Numbered from the stretch's first letter, positions 1 through 7,623 are shown. The stretch is DNA of 25,621 bases from an uncultured bacterium (GCA_905215275.1 CAJMPE010000005.1:1-25621); one strand, 5' to 3'. A program made the numbers and translations. The notes: a model not told the origin generated them from the sequence alone.

Positions 1-28
1 GGGGGCGTCGGCCGTGGCCGACGCCCCC
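1..28. terminator. Strong GC-rich hairpin at left edge
   Basis: Bases 1-13 and 16-28 form a perfect 13-bp inverted repeat with a two-base loop (arm GGGGGCGTCGGCC). No T-run follows on the plus strand. On the minus strand any T-run would lie outside the window. It is probably the terminator of a gene to the left, but only the hairpin itself is visible. Confidence 0.5.
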
Positions 29-205
29 TGCGGCAGTTAGGGATGCTCCCTTTGTACCAGCACCTGGAAGCACTCCTGGCGCAACCAATGAAGACCTCTA
101 CAGATGAATTCCAAGCCGCTCCGCCCCTCCAGACATCGTTTCCGTGCCTCGCGCCTGCCCCAAACAATCAAAACAAGCCCTTTTCACCGCAACCTCAAAG
201 GTCTG

Positions 206-432
206 TGGGCAAAAAAGGGCAAATATGAGTACTGTTACCATTTTAGTAGCAGGCAAAACCACCCAAAATGACGTTCGGGCGACCCCTACAGCCCCCTAAA
301 CAGCCAACCTGACTGGTTTAAGGCATATTGGAGCCAATTTTAATGAACATACTATAGGTTATGTTCATTATCTTCTTGGATGTAAATGCTATTCACTTAG
401 CAACAGTACTCATATTTGGCATTTTTTGACCA
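206..432. repeat. Long imperfect inverted repeat, about 32-bp arms
   Basis: The arm at about 206-237 is repeated in inverse orientation at about 401-432. The core of 17 bases (CAAATATGAGTACTGTT, 220-236) matches exactly at 402-418, and the outer parts share a run of six A (or T) with about three mismatches over 32 bases. Inside lies a separate 10-bp hairpin, 342-351 pairing with 360-369 (AATGAACATA). No coding gene is credible in 1-515. The arrangement suggests a small non-autonomous palindromic element, not a terminator. No transposase is present nearby. Confidence 0.6.
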
Positions 433-460
433 CTGCCATATAACTAACACCCTATAGCAG

Positions 461-497
461 ACAAAAAACAGGCCGCAGCCCATCGCTGCGGCCTGTT
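461..497 (-). terminator. Rho-independent terminator of the magnesium transport operon
   Basis: A 12-bp perfect stem (467-478 with 486-497, arm AACAGGCCGCAG) has a seven-base loop. On the minus strand it is followed by six T residues (complement of 463-468). It lies 18 bases beyond the stop of the NRAMP-type gene and so ends that operon. Confidence 0.9.
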
Positions 498-515
498 CGG
501 AAGCAAAAGTGGGCG

Positions 516-1778
516 TTAAGCGCTGTAGCCCATCGCTTGCAGCACAAACATGACGACCGTCAGCACCGTAATCACGCCGATAGTCGCCCAAGTGAGCACG
601 TTCCATACGCGGCCGTTGCGGTTGGCGCCCATAATGTGGCGATCCGCCGCGATAACCACCTGAAATACCAGGACTACGGGCAGCAGCACGCCGTTGATGA
701 CCTGCGAGGTCATCATAATCTGGAACAAATCGACGCCAGGCATGAGCACCAACACGGCAGAAATGCCGATGATGGCCGTAATGATGCCGCGGTAAACCGG
801 AGCCTCGTCCCAGCTGCGATCGGCGCCGCGCTCCCAACCAAAAGCCTCGCAGATGGCACTCGACGTAACGCCCGGCAGCACGCAGGCAGCCAAAAAACTC
901 GCTGCGACCAGGCCCGAGGCAAACAGCACCGTGGACCACTGGCCCGCGATGGGCTCCAGCGCGCGAGCGGCATCGGCGGCATCGCTAATCTGAATACCCG
1001 CCGGGAACAGCACCGTACCGGTCGTGATGATAATGAAGCCCGCAATGATATCAGCAGCGATCGAGCCGCTCACGGTATCAATACGCTGCAGCACGATGTC
1101 GTCCTCGCCCGCATTCTTATCGACCACGTTGTTCTGAGCCAAGAAGATCATCCACGGTGCGATGGTGGTACCGATCGTTGCGACCACGAGCGACACGTAG
1201 CTGGGATCGTTCTGAATATTGGGAACGACCAAGTCGACCGCTACCTCGCCCCAGTTGGGGCCGGCCATAAACGCGGCGACGATGTAGGTCACGAACACGC
1301 AGCTCACCAGCAGCAGAATCTTCTCGATGCGCTGGAAACTACCCGACATGGTAAGCATCCACACCAGCAGCGCCACGAGCGGCACCGAGATGCTCGCCGG
1401 AACGCCAAACAGAGCAAGGCCACTCGCGATACCCGCGAACTCCGAGATGGTCACCGCCGTGTTGGCGATCAACAGCGCCGCCATGGCCAGCACGCTCTTG
1501 CGCACGCCAAAGCGCTCGCGAATGAGCGACGCCAGGCCCTTACCCGTGACGCATCCGCAGCGCGCCGCGGTCTCCTGCGTCACGATGAGCAGCACGGTCA
1601 TGACGGGAAGCATCCAGAGCATCTTATAGCCATAGCTGGCGCCCGCGCTGGAATACGTGGCGATGCCGCCGGCGTCATTGCCCGAAAGCGCTGCCAGAAG
1701 ACCGGGGCCCATGGCGCCAAAGATGGCCGCAATGGTCAGCTTTTGCTTGGTGCTCGCCTTTTGCTTCGTGTTTTGCAC
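516..1778 (-). CDS. NRAMP-family transporter of the magnesium (NRMT-like) type
   Basis: A polytopic inner-membrane carrier of the SLC11/NRAMP family, 420 residues, probably importing Mg2+ (possibly Mn2+). The first helix has the family GPG motif, but the metal-binding DPGN of classical NRAMPs reads DAGG (residues 35-38). The MPH of helix 6 reads APW (207-209), so the methionine that selects transition metals is absent. This pattern is known from the NRMT branch, characterised in Eggerthella lenta as a magnesium transporter, also a Coriobacteriia member. A longer frame to 1841 exists, but GTG at 1776-1778 is preferred: AGGTGG lies just upstream, and this start leaves the preceding gene intact with an 8-base gap. 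It is second in an operon with the MgtE-like sensor and is followed by a strong terminator. The family is certain; the substrate is inferred from motifs and neighbour. Confidence 0.9.
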   Translation of the reverse strand: MQNTKQKASTKQKLTIAAIFGAMGPGLLAALSGNDAGGIATYSSAGASYGYKMLWMLPVMTVLLIVTQETAARCGCVTGKGLASLIRERFGVRKSVLAMAALLIANTAVTISEFAGIASGLALFGVPASISVPLVALLVWMLTMSGSFQRIEKILLLVSCVFVTYIVAAFMAGPNWGEVAVDLVVPNIQNDPSYVSLVVATIGTTIAPWMIFLAQNNVVDKNAGEDDIVLQRIDTVSGSIAADIIAGFIIITTGTVLFPAGIQISDAADAARALEPIAGQWSTVLFASGLVAASFLAACVLPGVTSSAICEAFGWERGADRSWDEAPVYRGIITAIIGISAVLVLMPGVDLFQIMMTSQVINGVLLPVVLVFQVVIAADRHIMGANRNGRVWNVLTWATIGVITVLTVVMFVLQAMGYSA

Positions 1779-1786
1779 GCGACCAC

Positions 1787-3631
1787 CTAACCCACAACTG
1801 ACATGGTGAGCAGCACCGCGGCGATGCAGTACGCCACACACGAGATCATGACGGCGATGACGTTCATGGCGGTACCCGACGTATTGAGGTCGTGCTCATC
1901 GCGCCAGAACAGCACCATCAGGTAAATCACGGCGCTCATGTTGCCAACCAGGCAAATAACGGCAGCGATATTAAAGCAGCCAGTAAAGAGCTGCTCCTCA
2001 AACATAGTGGCATCGGGGAACGCGGCGGTGCGCACCAGCTGCGCGCACAGGTAAGTAACAAGCGAAAGGATCAGGCCCATACCCGTGCTCTGGAAGAAGA
2101 ATCCCAGGTACGGTTTGGGCTCGTCGTCGTGACCGTCGTACTCGAGGAAGTAGTTCTTGACGAACGACACCATGCGCGAGGCAGCCAGCAGCACGAGCGG
2201 CATGGCGCACATGGGGAACACCACCAGATGCGCGGAGCCCAGCGCCGTCCCCAGCACCGTCGCCATAATGCACGAGGCGATGCCCCACACGACGACCCAG
2301 TACTGACGATGCACAAACCAGCTGAGCACGTTCGTCGAGTCGTCCGACGCGCTGTCGCCCGAGCCGACACCGGCGATCTGCAGGTCCTCCTGATGCTCCT
2401 CGGCGATAACGTCCATGGCGTCGTCGAAGGTCACGATACCCAGGATATGACGGTTCTCGTCGCAGACAGGGATGGCAACCAGGTCGTACTTGGTCATCTC
2501 GTCCGTCACGTCTTCCTGATCCTCGTCGGGCGACACGTAGACCAGATCGCGATAGGCGAGCTGGCCCAGCGTGGCGTCGCGGTCGGCCACGATCAGCGTG
2601 CGCAGCGAAAGCACGCCCGTCAGCATGCCGCTCGGGTCCTCGGTATAGACGTAATAGACGCTCTCAAAGTCCTCGTCGAGCTTGCGAATCGCCTCGATGG
2701 CATCGCCGACCGTCGCCGTGGCGGGCAGCGAGACAAACTCCGAGGTCATGATGCGGCCGGCGGTGTTGTCCTCGTAGCCCAGCAGATTACGAATCGCCTT
2801 CTCCTCCTTGACGCCCATCAGGCGCAGGAGCTTCTCGGCCTTCTCATAATCGAGCTCGTCGATCAGGTCGGCAGCGTCGTCCGGGTCCATCATGGCCAGC
2901 ATCGACGATGCGTCGGTATCGGACAGGCCCTCGAGCATCTCGGTCATAAGCTCGTCATCATCGAACTCCGAGATGGCCTCGGCGGCCTGTGCCGTGTCGA
3001 GCTGCGCGAACACCTGCGCGCGCAGGCGCGGGTCGAGCTGCTCGATGATGTCAGCGATGTCGGCAGGATGCAGCTCGCCAAGCGTCTTGTGCGACACCGA
3101 GAGCTGGATGTTCTTAGTCGAGCGATCGAGCAGGTCCATGTAAGACCAGGCGATAATGTCCTCACTGAGCGGCTTGCCCAGGTGCTTCATAAAGCCCTCG
3201 ACAACGTGCTCGAGTGTGGGGCTGATCGCGCGCAGCAGACCGCGGGCGCCAACTTCGGCACCCAGCAGGCGCAGCTGATTTTCGCCCGACATGGAAAACT
3301 TGATGTCGTTGACGCGCACGACCTTCATACCCTGCGTGTCGACAATCTGCTTGTTAAGCACGTCGCGGGCGAGCAAGAGTTCGGTCGGCTGCAGGTACGA
3401 AAAACGGATTTCGGTGGCCGACGTCTTAAGGTGTACACCTGTCTCGTCGATACGGTCGACCCATTTGCGCCAGCTGATCATAAACGGCGTCTTGCCGGGA
3501 CCACGGAACGCGAGCGACGTCACGTGCGGAAAAACTTCGCCGGTTGCAATGCCAAAATCGTTCACAACGCCGAGCTTTTCGCCGTCGACATCCAAGACCG
3601 GCAATTTGAGCATCTCACTCAGATAATTCAA
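1787..3631 (-). CDS. PRC-barrel/MgtE_N/CBS magnesium sensor-transporter-like membrane protein
   Basis: A 614-residue protein with, in order, a PRC-barrel-like N-terminal region (about 1-130), an MgtE N-terminal helical domain (about 185-290, with HPADIADIIEQLD and MDPDDAADLIDEL), two CBS domains (about 293-415) and five hydrophobic helices (about 442-466, 467-492, 511-535, 548-577, 585-612). In MgtE channels the N and CBS domains bind Mg2+ and close the pore. The membrane part here is MgtE-like only in outline: I see no GGNAG-type motif, and the position of the Mg2+-selecting Asp of the last helix appears to be hydrophobic. It may therefore be a sensor or regulator of the adjacent NRAMP-type carrier and not a channel. 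The start is TTG at 3629-3631, preceded by GGGGAGC. It heads the operon. Domains are clear; mode of action is inferred. Confidence 0.85.
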   Translation of the reverse strand: MNYLSEMLKLPVLDVDGEKLGVVNDFGIATGEVFPHVTSLAFRGPGKTPFMISWRKWVDRIDETGVHLKTSATEIRFSYLQPTELLLARDVLNKQIVDTQGMKVVRVNDIKFSMSGENQLRLLGAEVGARGLLRAISPTLEHVVEGFMKHLGKPLSEDIIAWSYMDLLDRSTKNIQLSVSHKTLGELHPADIADIIEQLDPRLRAQVFAQLDTAQAAEAISEFDDDELMTEMLEGLSDTDASSMLAMMDPDDAADLIDELDYEKAEKLLRLMGVKEEKAIRNLLGYEDNTAGRIMTSEFVSLPATATVGDAIEAIRKLDEDFESVYYVYTEDPSGMLTGVLSLRTLIVADRDATLGQLAYRDLVYVSPDEDQEDVTDEMTKYDLVAIPVCDENRHILGIVTFDDAMDVIAEEHQEDLQIAGVGSGDSASDDSTNVLSWFVHRQYWVVVWGIASCIMATVLGTALGSAHLVVFPMCAMPLVLLAASRMVSFVKNYFLEYDGHDDEPKPYLGFFFQSTGMGLILSLVTYLCAQLVRTAAFPDATMFEEQLFTGCFNIAAVICLVGNMSAVIYLMVLFWRDEHDLNTSGTAMNVIAVMISCVAYCIAAVLLTMSVVG

Positions 3632-3850
3632 TGGTGCTCCCCATCATTATTCCTACGGACCGCGCGACCATGCCGGCACGCAATCCGTGGACTTTTTGAT
3701 ATGTATACGCATGCGCGGGCGGCACACCGCTCGGCGCTCACACCCCGTGCACGCGCAGAAAGCACCTGCATGGGGTCATCGACTGTATGGTCGAGGTTTG
3801 GATTTCACCTGTAACCTTTCTCTTGACCCTCATTAACCGCAGTAACTATA
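3632..3850 (-). promoter_or_regulatory. Possible long structured leader of the magnesium operon
   Basis: About 370 bases without a gene separate the sensor gene from the next one. On the minus strand a TGNTATAGT-like extended -10 (about 3845-3855) could start a leader of roughly 200 bases. Within it, 3742-3750 and about 3767-3775 pair as a 9-bp stem (CCCCGTGCA with TGCATGGGG, one G-T). I looked for the conserved M-box riboswitch blocks and did not find them. The regulatory role is suggested only by length, structure and the gene downstream. The far end, about 3970-4010, holds a repeat element, listed separately. Confidence 0.25.
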
Positions 3851-3978
3851 GCATCAGCATCGCGCTGCGGCACCGAATTTATGCCCTGCACATTGCAGGC
3901 ATACCAAACGCTGACGTATCCGTGGCATAGAGCCGGATGAGCACGGTGGGACAAAGCGATTAAAACCGTCCTAAACAA

Positions 3979-4012
3979 CCAGTCGTTTAAGCATGTCCCC
4001 AATGGCTACTCT
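3979..4012 (-). repeat. GTCCCC palindromic repeat, copy 1 (supplies a stop codon)
   Basis: The plus strand reads CAGTCGTTTAAGC and then ATGTCCCCAATGGCTACTC. It matches the copies at 16131-16190 with a few changes. The minus-strand gene at 4006 ends inside it: its final GAG TAG is the element's own sequence. Confidence 0.7.
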
Positions 4013-5412
4013 GTGGTGTCGTCGTCCTCGGGGAGTTGGGGGAACACGGCGTTTTTGGGCATGGAAACCTTGGTGAGCGAGGTGAGCTTTTTGCTCAACG
4101 CCGTGTCCGTCTTGACCAGGTCGCTGAGCGTCACGATCTTGTAGCCGTCGGCGACAAGGCCATCGATAATCTGCGGCAGCGCCTCGAGCGTCTGCTCGGC
4201 GCACTCATCGCTATCGGTGAGCAGCACAATATTGCCCGGCGTCATCGAGTCGAGCACGGTCGATACTTGCTCGTCGGCGCCGTTGAGCAGCCAGTCGCCC
4301 GAATCGATATTCCACGAAACCACGGCGGACACCAGGTCCATCGAGTCGATCCAGTTTTGCTCGTCAAACGCGGCGTAGGGGGCACGAAGCAACATCGTCT
4401 CGACGCCGGTCGCCGACTTAATCGCCTCGGTACCCTTCGTGATCTGCTTGCGCACCGTCTCGCGATCCTCGCCCTTGAGCGAATCATCGCTGTAGCTGTT
4501 GGAGCCGACCTCGCACCCGGCATCGACAATCGCTTTGGCAGTAGCGGGCGAGGCCTCGGCCGCATCGCCCGAAAGGAAGAACGTCGCCGTGACGCCCTTT
4601 TCCTTGAGCACCTGCAAGATCTGCTTGGTCGCGCCGCTCGGACCCTCGTCAAATGTCAGGGCCACGTACTTTTCGTTGCCCTTGGGCGCTACGCTTGCGC
4701 ACTCGACTACGCAGTCGGTGGCGGGCACGACCTCGCCGCGGTCCTGCGTCTTGCCCGACTGCTCACCGACCCATACCTCGGAGCGGCCCTGAACGCCCCA
4801 GGTTTTGACATACTCAATGGCACCCGTGCCCTCGACCTTAAGCCTTGGCTCGATAGTCGTGGCCTGGACCTCGTGCTTTTCGTACACGTTGCGGCCGTCC
4901 TTGACCGTCACCTTCTCGCCACCCGTAAGCTCGCGACTATCCCATTTGCCTTGCTTCACGCGCTTACCGTCGACCTTCACCGACAGCTTTTCGCCGCCAT
5001 GGCGCTTGAGCACGCTGTCGTCGACGGCCAGCAGGTCGCCGGCGTCATACGTTTCGGTCAGCTCCTGATCGTCGATAAGATTCTGCAACGTAGAGCCCAC
5101 GCGCACCGCGGTCTTTTGCCCGTTGAGCTCCACGTCCACGCTGCGGTTGACGTAGCCCACGACGGCAGCGATAAACAGCACGAGCGCGCAACCCACGGCG
5201 ATGAGCGCATAGGGCAGGCGAGACGGTCGGCGCGGCGAGCGCCCGTTGCCGATGCGCGCGCTGCGATCGCTAAACCCACGGCTATGGTTGAGGTACATCG
5301 CGCCGGGCTTACGGCGACGTCGACGCTGACCGCTGGGCAGCTGCCCCAGGTCGCGGCGCGCCGTCGGACGCGCACCCGAGCGCCCGTTTAAGTTAGATCC
5401 GTTTTGGCGCAT
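4006..5412 (-). CDS. Membrane-anchored polysaccharide-deacetylase-like protein with degenerate active site
   Basis: A 468-residue protein with a basic cytoplasmic N-terminus, one membrane helix (about 67-87), an extracellular DUF348/ubiquitin-like region as in resuscitation-factor-type proteins (about 90-150), and a C-terminal NodB polysaccharide deacetylase fold (about 246-435). NodB enzymes remove acetyl groups from peptidoglycan or other glycans using a metal held by Asp-His-His. Here motif 1 is TFDEGP (253-258) and motifs 3 and 4 look normal (RAPY 343-346, DSGDW 370-374). Motif 2, normally HSxxH, reads SNSYSDD (304-310) without His, and the motif 5 His is replaced (LLTD 397-400). The metal site is therefore probably lost, and the protein may bind glycan without cutting it. 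ATG at 5410-5412 follows GGGGGAGGG. The gene stands alone between a hairpin and a repeat. Fold certain; inactivity inferred. Confidence 0.88.
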   Translation of the reverse strand: MRQNGSNLNGRSGARPTARRDLGQLPSGQRRRRRKPGAMYLNHSRGFSDRSARIGNGRSPRRPSRLPYALIAVGCALVLFIAAVVGYVNRSVDVELNGQKTAVRVGSTLQNLIDDQELTETYDAGDLLAVDDSVLKRHGGEKLSVKVDGKRVKQGKWDSRELTGGEKVTVKDGRNVYEKHEVQATTIEPRLKVEGTGAIEYVKTWGVQGRSEVWVGEQSGKTQDRGEVVPATDCVVECASVAPKGNEKYVALTFDEGPSGATKQILQVLKEKGVTATFFLSGDAAEASPATAKAIVDAGCEVGSNSYSDDSLKGEDRETVRKQITKGTEAIKSATGVETMLLRAPYAAFDEQNWIDSMDLVSAVVSWNIDSGDWLLNGADEQVSTVLDSMTPGNIVLLTDSDECAEQTLEALPQIIDGLVADGYKIVTLSDLVKTDTALSKKLTSLTKVSMPKNAVFPQLPEDDDTTE

Positions 5413-5433
5413 GTGCCCTCCCCCATAAACACA

Positions 5434-5463
5434 GCGAGCCGGAGCAACATGTCTCCGGCTCGC
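5434..5463 (-). terminator. Hairpin terminator after the PRC-barrel gene
   Basis: An 11-bp perfect stem (5434-5444 with 5453-5463, arm GCGAGCCGGAG) has an eight-base loop. It lies 21 bases after the PRC-barrel gene stop. On the minus strand the following sequence is only moderately T-rich (TGTGTTTATG), so termination may be partial. Confidence 0.6.
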
Positions 5464-5484
5464 CTCCCATCATTTGGTACGTCG

Positions 5485-6240
5485 CTATTTGCTAGCTTTT
5501 GACGAGCCCCCGCTCGCCTTTTGATATTCGTCCTTAAAGGCCTTGAACATACCGCGCGTCTTGCCGAGCTGCTTGCCCAGTGCGCGGCTGCCCTTGTCCA
5601 CGGCGACCGATCCCTTGTCATCGAGCACCTTGGCGCCCTTCTTGACCTTATCGCCCACCACGACACTGGCCTCGGCAGCCTTGGCGGCCGCGCCACCCGA
5701 ATATCCGAGCGCCTTGACCTCGTCCGAGACAATCATCGCGCCGTTCTCGTAGCCGCGCAGCATCGTCGGCGGCATCTGCGTGTCGCCCACCAACATGCTC
5801 GATGCGGCGCTGGCGGTCACATAGAACGTCTGCACAATACCCGAGCGCGGCTTGAACTCAACGTCCGAGCAGTAGCCCACGACGTCGCCCGATTCCGTGC
5901 GCACATCCATGCCAACCCAGATGATGCAATCGTCCAGGTTGATATCGAGGCGCTTGGCCGCGGCGGCATCGTAGGTGCCCTTGACGTCGTCGACCGCGAC
6001 AGCACCCTCGTAGACGCCGATGGCATCGAGCGCCACAAATCGGTCGGGGCGCTCGATCATACCCGCGATATCGGACTGGCGGACCATAAAGCCCACCACG
6101 CGCGTGCCGCCCGGGGTAAAGACGGGAAAGTGAATCTTGCCGAGCTTTTTAGGGCTGCGCGGCGTGCCGTCCTTTTTGGTGCACTTGTCTTCGGCAGGCT
6201 TACGATAAACCTTGACGCCGACAAAATCCCCTGCGCGCAT
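5485..6240 (-). CDS. PRC-barrel domain protein
   Basis: A 251-residue protein with no signal peptide or membrane helix, so probably cytoplasmic. The N-terminal part (about 1-80) and the middle part (about 100-175) each look like a PRC-barrel-like beta domain; the recurring pattern is a glycine-rich turn followed by VGYCSDVEF-type strands. PRC-barrels serve as small binding modules in ribosome maturation, photosynthetic reaction centre H and various ion-linked proteins. The last 70 residues are Lys/Ala/Gly-rich and likely helical or disordered. The start codon shares one base with the stop of the upstream YtxH gene (TAATG), indicating translational coupling and a joint role, possibly at the membrane or cell surface. 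Its own function is not known. The same domain also begins the magnesium sensor at 1787-3631. Confidence 0.8.
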   Translation of the reverse strand: MRAGDFVGVKVYRKPAEDKCTKKDGTPRSPKKLGKIHFPVFTPGGTRVVGFMVRQSDIAGMIERPDRFVALDAIGVYEGAVAVDDVKGTYDAAAAKRLDINLDDCIIWVGMDVRTESGDVVGYCSDVEFKPRSGIVQTFYVTASAASSMLVGDTQMPPTMLRGYENGAMIVSDEVKALGYSGGAAAKAAEASVVVGDKVKKGAKVLDDKGSVAVDKGSRALGKQLGKTRGMFKAFKDEYQKASGGSSKASK

Positions 6241-6629
6241 TATGCCTCGGTCGAGGACTCCGTGGCCTCGGTGCCGGCCTCGGTGACGTTCTCGACCACG
6301 ACGTCGGCAGCGGGCGTCACGTTGCCACCCGAGATGGCGTCGTTGAGTTGCTCGCGAAGCTGGTCCATGCGCTCGCGGGCCAGGTCGACCTTGGCACGCA
6401 GGTCATCGGTCTTGGCGTCGACCATCGGACCAAAGTCGTTGACCGCGGCACGAGCCTCCTCGGCACTGTGCTCGTAGGTGTCACGCATGTTGTCCCAGGC
6501 GTCGTTGGCGATATCGGCGGCCATGGCGCGGGTCTCGGCACCCGAGCGCGGGGCCAGAGCAACGCCGATGATAGCGCCGGCGGCAGCACCAAAGAGCGCA
6601 CCGGAAACAAAGCTGAAAGTCTTTCCCAT
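6240..6629 (-). CDS. YtxH-like membrane-associated protein
   Basis: A 129-residue protein with an N-terminal glycine/alanine-rich membrane helix (about 6-27) ending in the LAPRSGAETR signature typical of the YtxH family, then a long amphipathic, charge-rich helix (about 30-100) and an acidic, low-complexity tail. YtxH proteins are stress-associated, membrane-tethered small proteins of unclear mechanism, often encoded with DUF948-like partners. The start chosen is ATG at 6627-6629, because AGGAGAGG lies at the right distance; an in-frame upstream frame to 6701 lacks this support. The gene is translationally coupled to the PRC-barrel gene downstream and is preceded by a TATAAT box. Confidence 0.82.
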   Translation of the reverse strand: MGKTFSFVSGALFGAAAGAIIGVALAPRSGAETRAMAADIANDAWDNMRDTYEHSAEEARAAVNDFGPMVDAKTDDLRAKVDLARERMDQLREQLNDAISGGNVTPAADVVVENVTEAGTEATESSTEA

Positions 6630-6673
6630 GATCATTCCTCTCCTGCGGGCACCTCGATGCCCACCGTTTGAAT

Positions 6674-6710
6674 GCTGTCCATTATACCCGCAGCGCAACA
6701 CTTGCCGTCG
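6674..6710 (-). promoter_or_regulatory. Promoter of the ytxH-like/PRC pair
   Basis: On the minus strand a perfect TATAAT lies at 6681-6686, about 52 bases before the YtxH-like start. This gives a short leader carrying the AGGAGAGG ribosome site. The -35 region (about 6704-6709) is poor. It indicates that the YtxH/PRC pair can be transcribed separately from the genes upstream. Confidence 0.55.
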
Positions 6711-6765
6711 CGCTCATCTGCGTACGGTAAAAGCGCAGGTACATGATGGTGATAAGCGAGTGAGT

Positions 6766-7599
6766 CTACTCCTGCGGCATAGCAGGCATGGCGACCGTGG
6801 CGGCCGGATTCTCGCCGGCGCCATCGACGAGCGGCAGGTTGCCCTCGTGCGCCGAGCCGGACGGGGCCGTTGCCGCACCGCCAAAGACGGCCGCGGGGGC
6901 CTCGTGGTTCTCGGCGACCGCACCCTCGGTATCGATTGGCATCTGCGGCTCGTCGTCAAAGCTCGGGACGCCTTGGGGCTCCGCAGGCTCGGGCTCAGCA
7001 GGCGCCTCGGCAACAGGTTCAGTGTCGGCATCGGCAGGAGCGTCGCCCTCGGGCGCATCCTCGGCCACGTCCTCGCCGTTCGCAGCGGCAACGGCCTCGT
7101 GCGGGTCCTTGCCCTCGGCCTCGGCACGCATGCCCAGCACCAGGTTGCGCAGGCCCGCGACCGTGCCTTCCACGTCGGGGGCCGGCTGATCGGCATGCAG
7201 GTACGCCCAGTCCATCATAAAGGTCGCCGACGACAGCGCGCCGATGGCCAACGCATCGTCGGGACACGAAAGCTCGACCTCAAAGACACGCTCGTCATGC
7301 TCGCTCACGCGGGTGCGACCGCACGAGATGCTGCCGGCAAGACCGGTCTCGTTCATGAGCTCGACCGTCACGTGCTCCAGCAGGTGGCAAAGCTCGGTCT
7401 GGCCCATGCAGTCCTGGAACTCGCGGCCCGAATCGCCCAGGCACAGATGCTTGGCAATCGCGGGCACCAGGTAGTACACGCGCGCCGTGGCCTCGATATC
7501 CTCCGAGGTCATGAGCGGCATGCCGGGGTTCACCAGCACGTGCGCGCAAATCTTGTCCTCGCTGACGGTGACCTTAAGGATGTTGAACAGGCCTGCCAT
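6766..7599 (-). CDS. Orphan protein resembling cyanophycin synthetase N-terminal domain
   Basis: A 277-residue cytoplasmic protein. Residues about 1-160 form a folded domain; the stretch VPAIAKHLC (45-53) followed by QTELCHLLEHVTVELMNETG (67-86) strongly recalls the N-terminal domain of cyanophycin synthetase CphA, where a conserved H-C pair is followed by GT..GHV.EHVALELQ. The ATP-grasp and Mur-ligase domains that make CphA an enzyme are absent. The rest (about 163-277) is a low-complexity acidic tail rich in Ala, Glu, Pro and Asp, probably disordered. It starts 24 bases after the CorC-type gene, so the two are probably co-transcribed. ATG at 7597-7599 follows GGGGAG. Function is unknown; relation to CphA is from motif memory, not a search. 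Confidence 0.75.
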   Translation of the reverse strand: MAGLFNILKVTVSEDKICAHVLVNPGMPLMTSEDIEATARVYYLVPAIAKHLCLGDSGREFQDCMGQTELCHLLEHVTVELMNETGLAGSISCGRTRVSEHDERVFEVELSCPDDALAIGALSSATFMMDWAYLHADQPAPDVEGTVAGLRNLVLGMRAEAEGKDPHEAVAAANGEDVAEDAPEGDAPADADTEPVAEAPAEPEPAEPQGVPSFDDEPQMPIDTEGAVAENHEAPAAVFGGAATAPSGSAHEGNLPLVDGAGENPAATVAMPAMPQE

Positions 7600-7623
7600 A
7601 ACTCTCCCCTACTCTTCCTTGCC

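Noticed and set aside
43..228. Small plus-strand ORF, 61 codons
   Set aside because: No ribosome site, composition unlike a protein, and its end lies in an inverted-repeat arm.
516..1841. Longer NRAMP reading frame starting at 1841
   Set aside because: The extra 21 residues overlap the end of the sensor gene; GTG at 1776-1778 has a proper ribosome site.
1892..3814. Long plus-strand ORF opposite the MgtE-like gene
   Set aside because: An antisense shadow caused by high third-position GC; it is rich in His, Arg and Gln and has no recognisable domain.
3632..3850. M-box (Mg2+) riboswitch
   Set aside because: The conserved sequence blocks of this riboswitch were not found on either strand.
3805..4002. 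Minus-strand ORF of 65 codons before the magnesium operon
   Set aside because: It starts inside a repeat element, has no ribosome site and no family resemblance; it lies in the probable leader.
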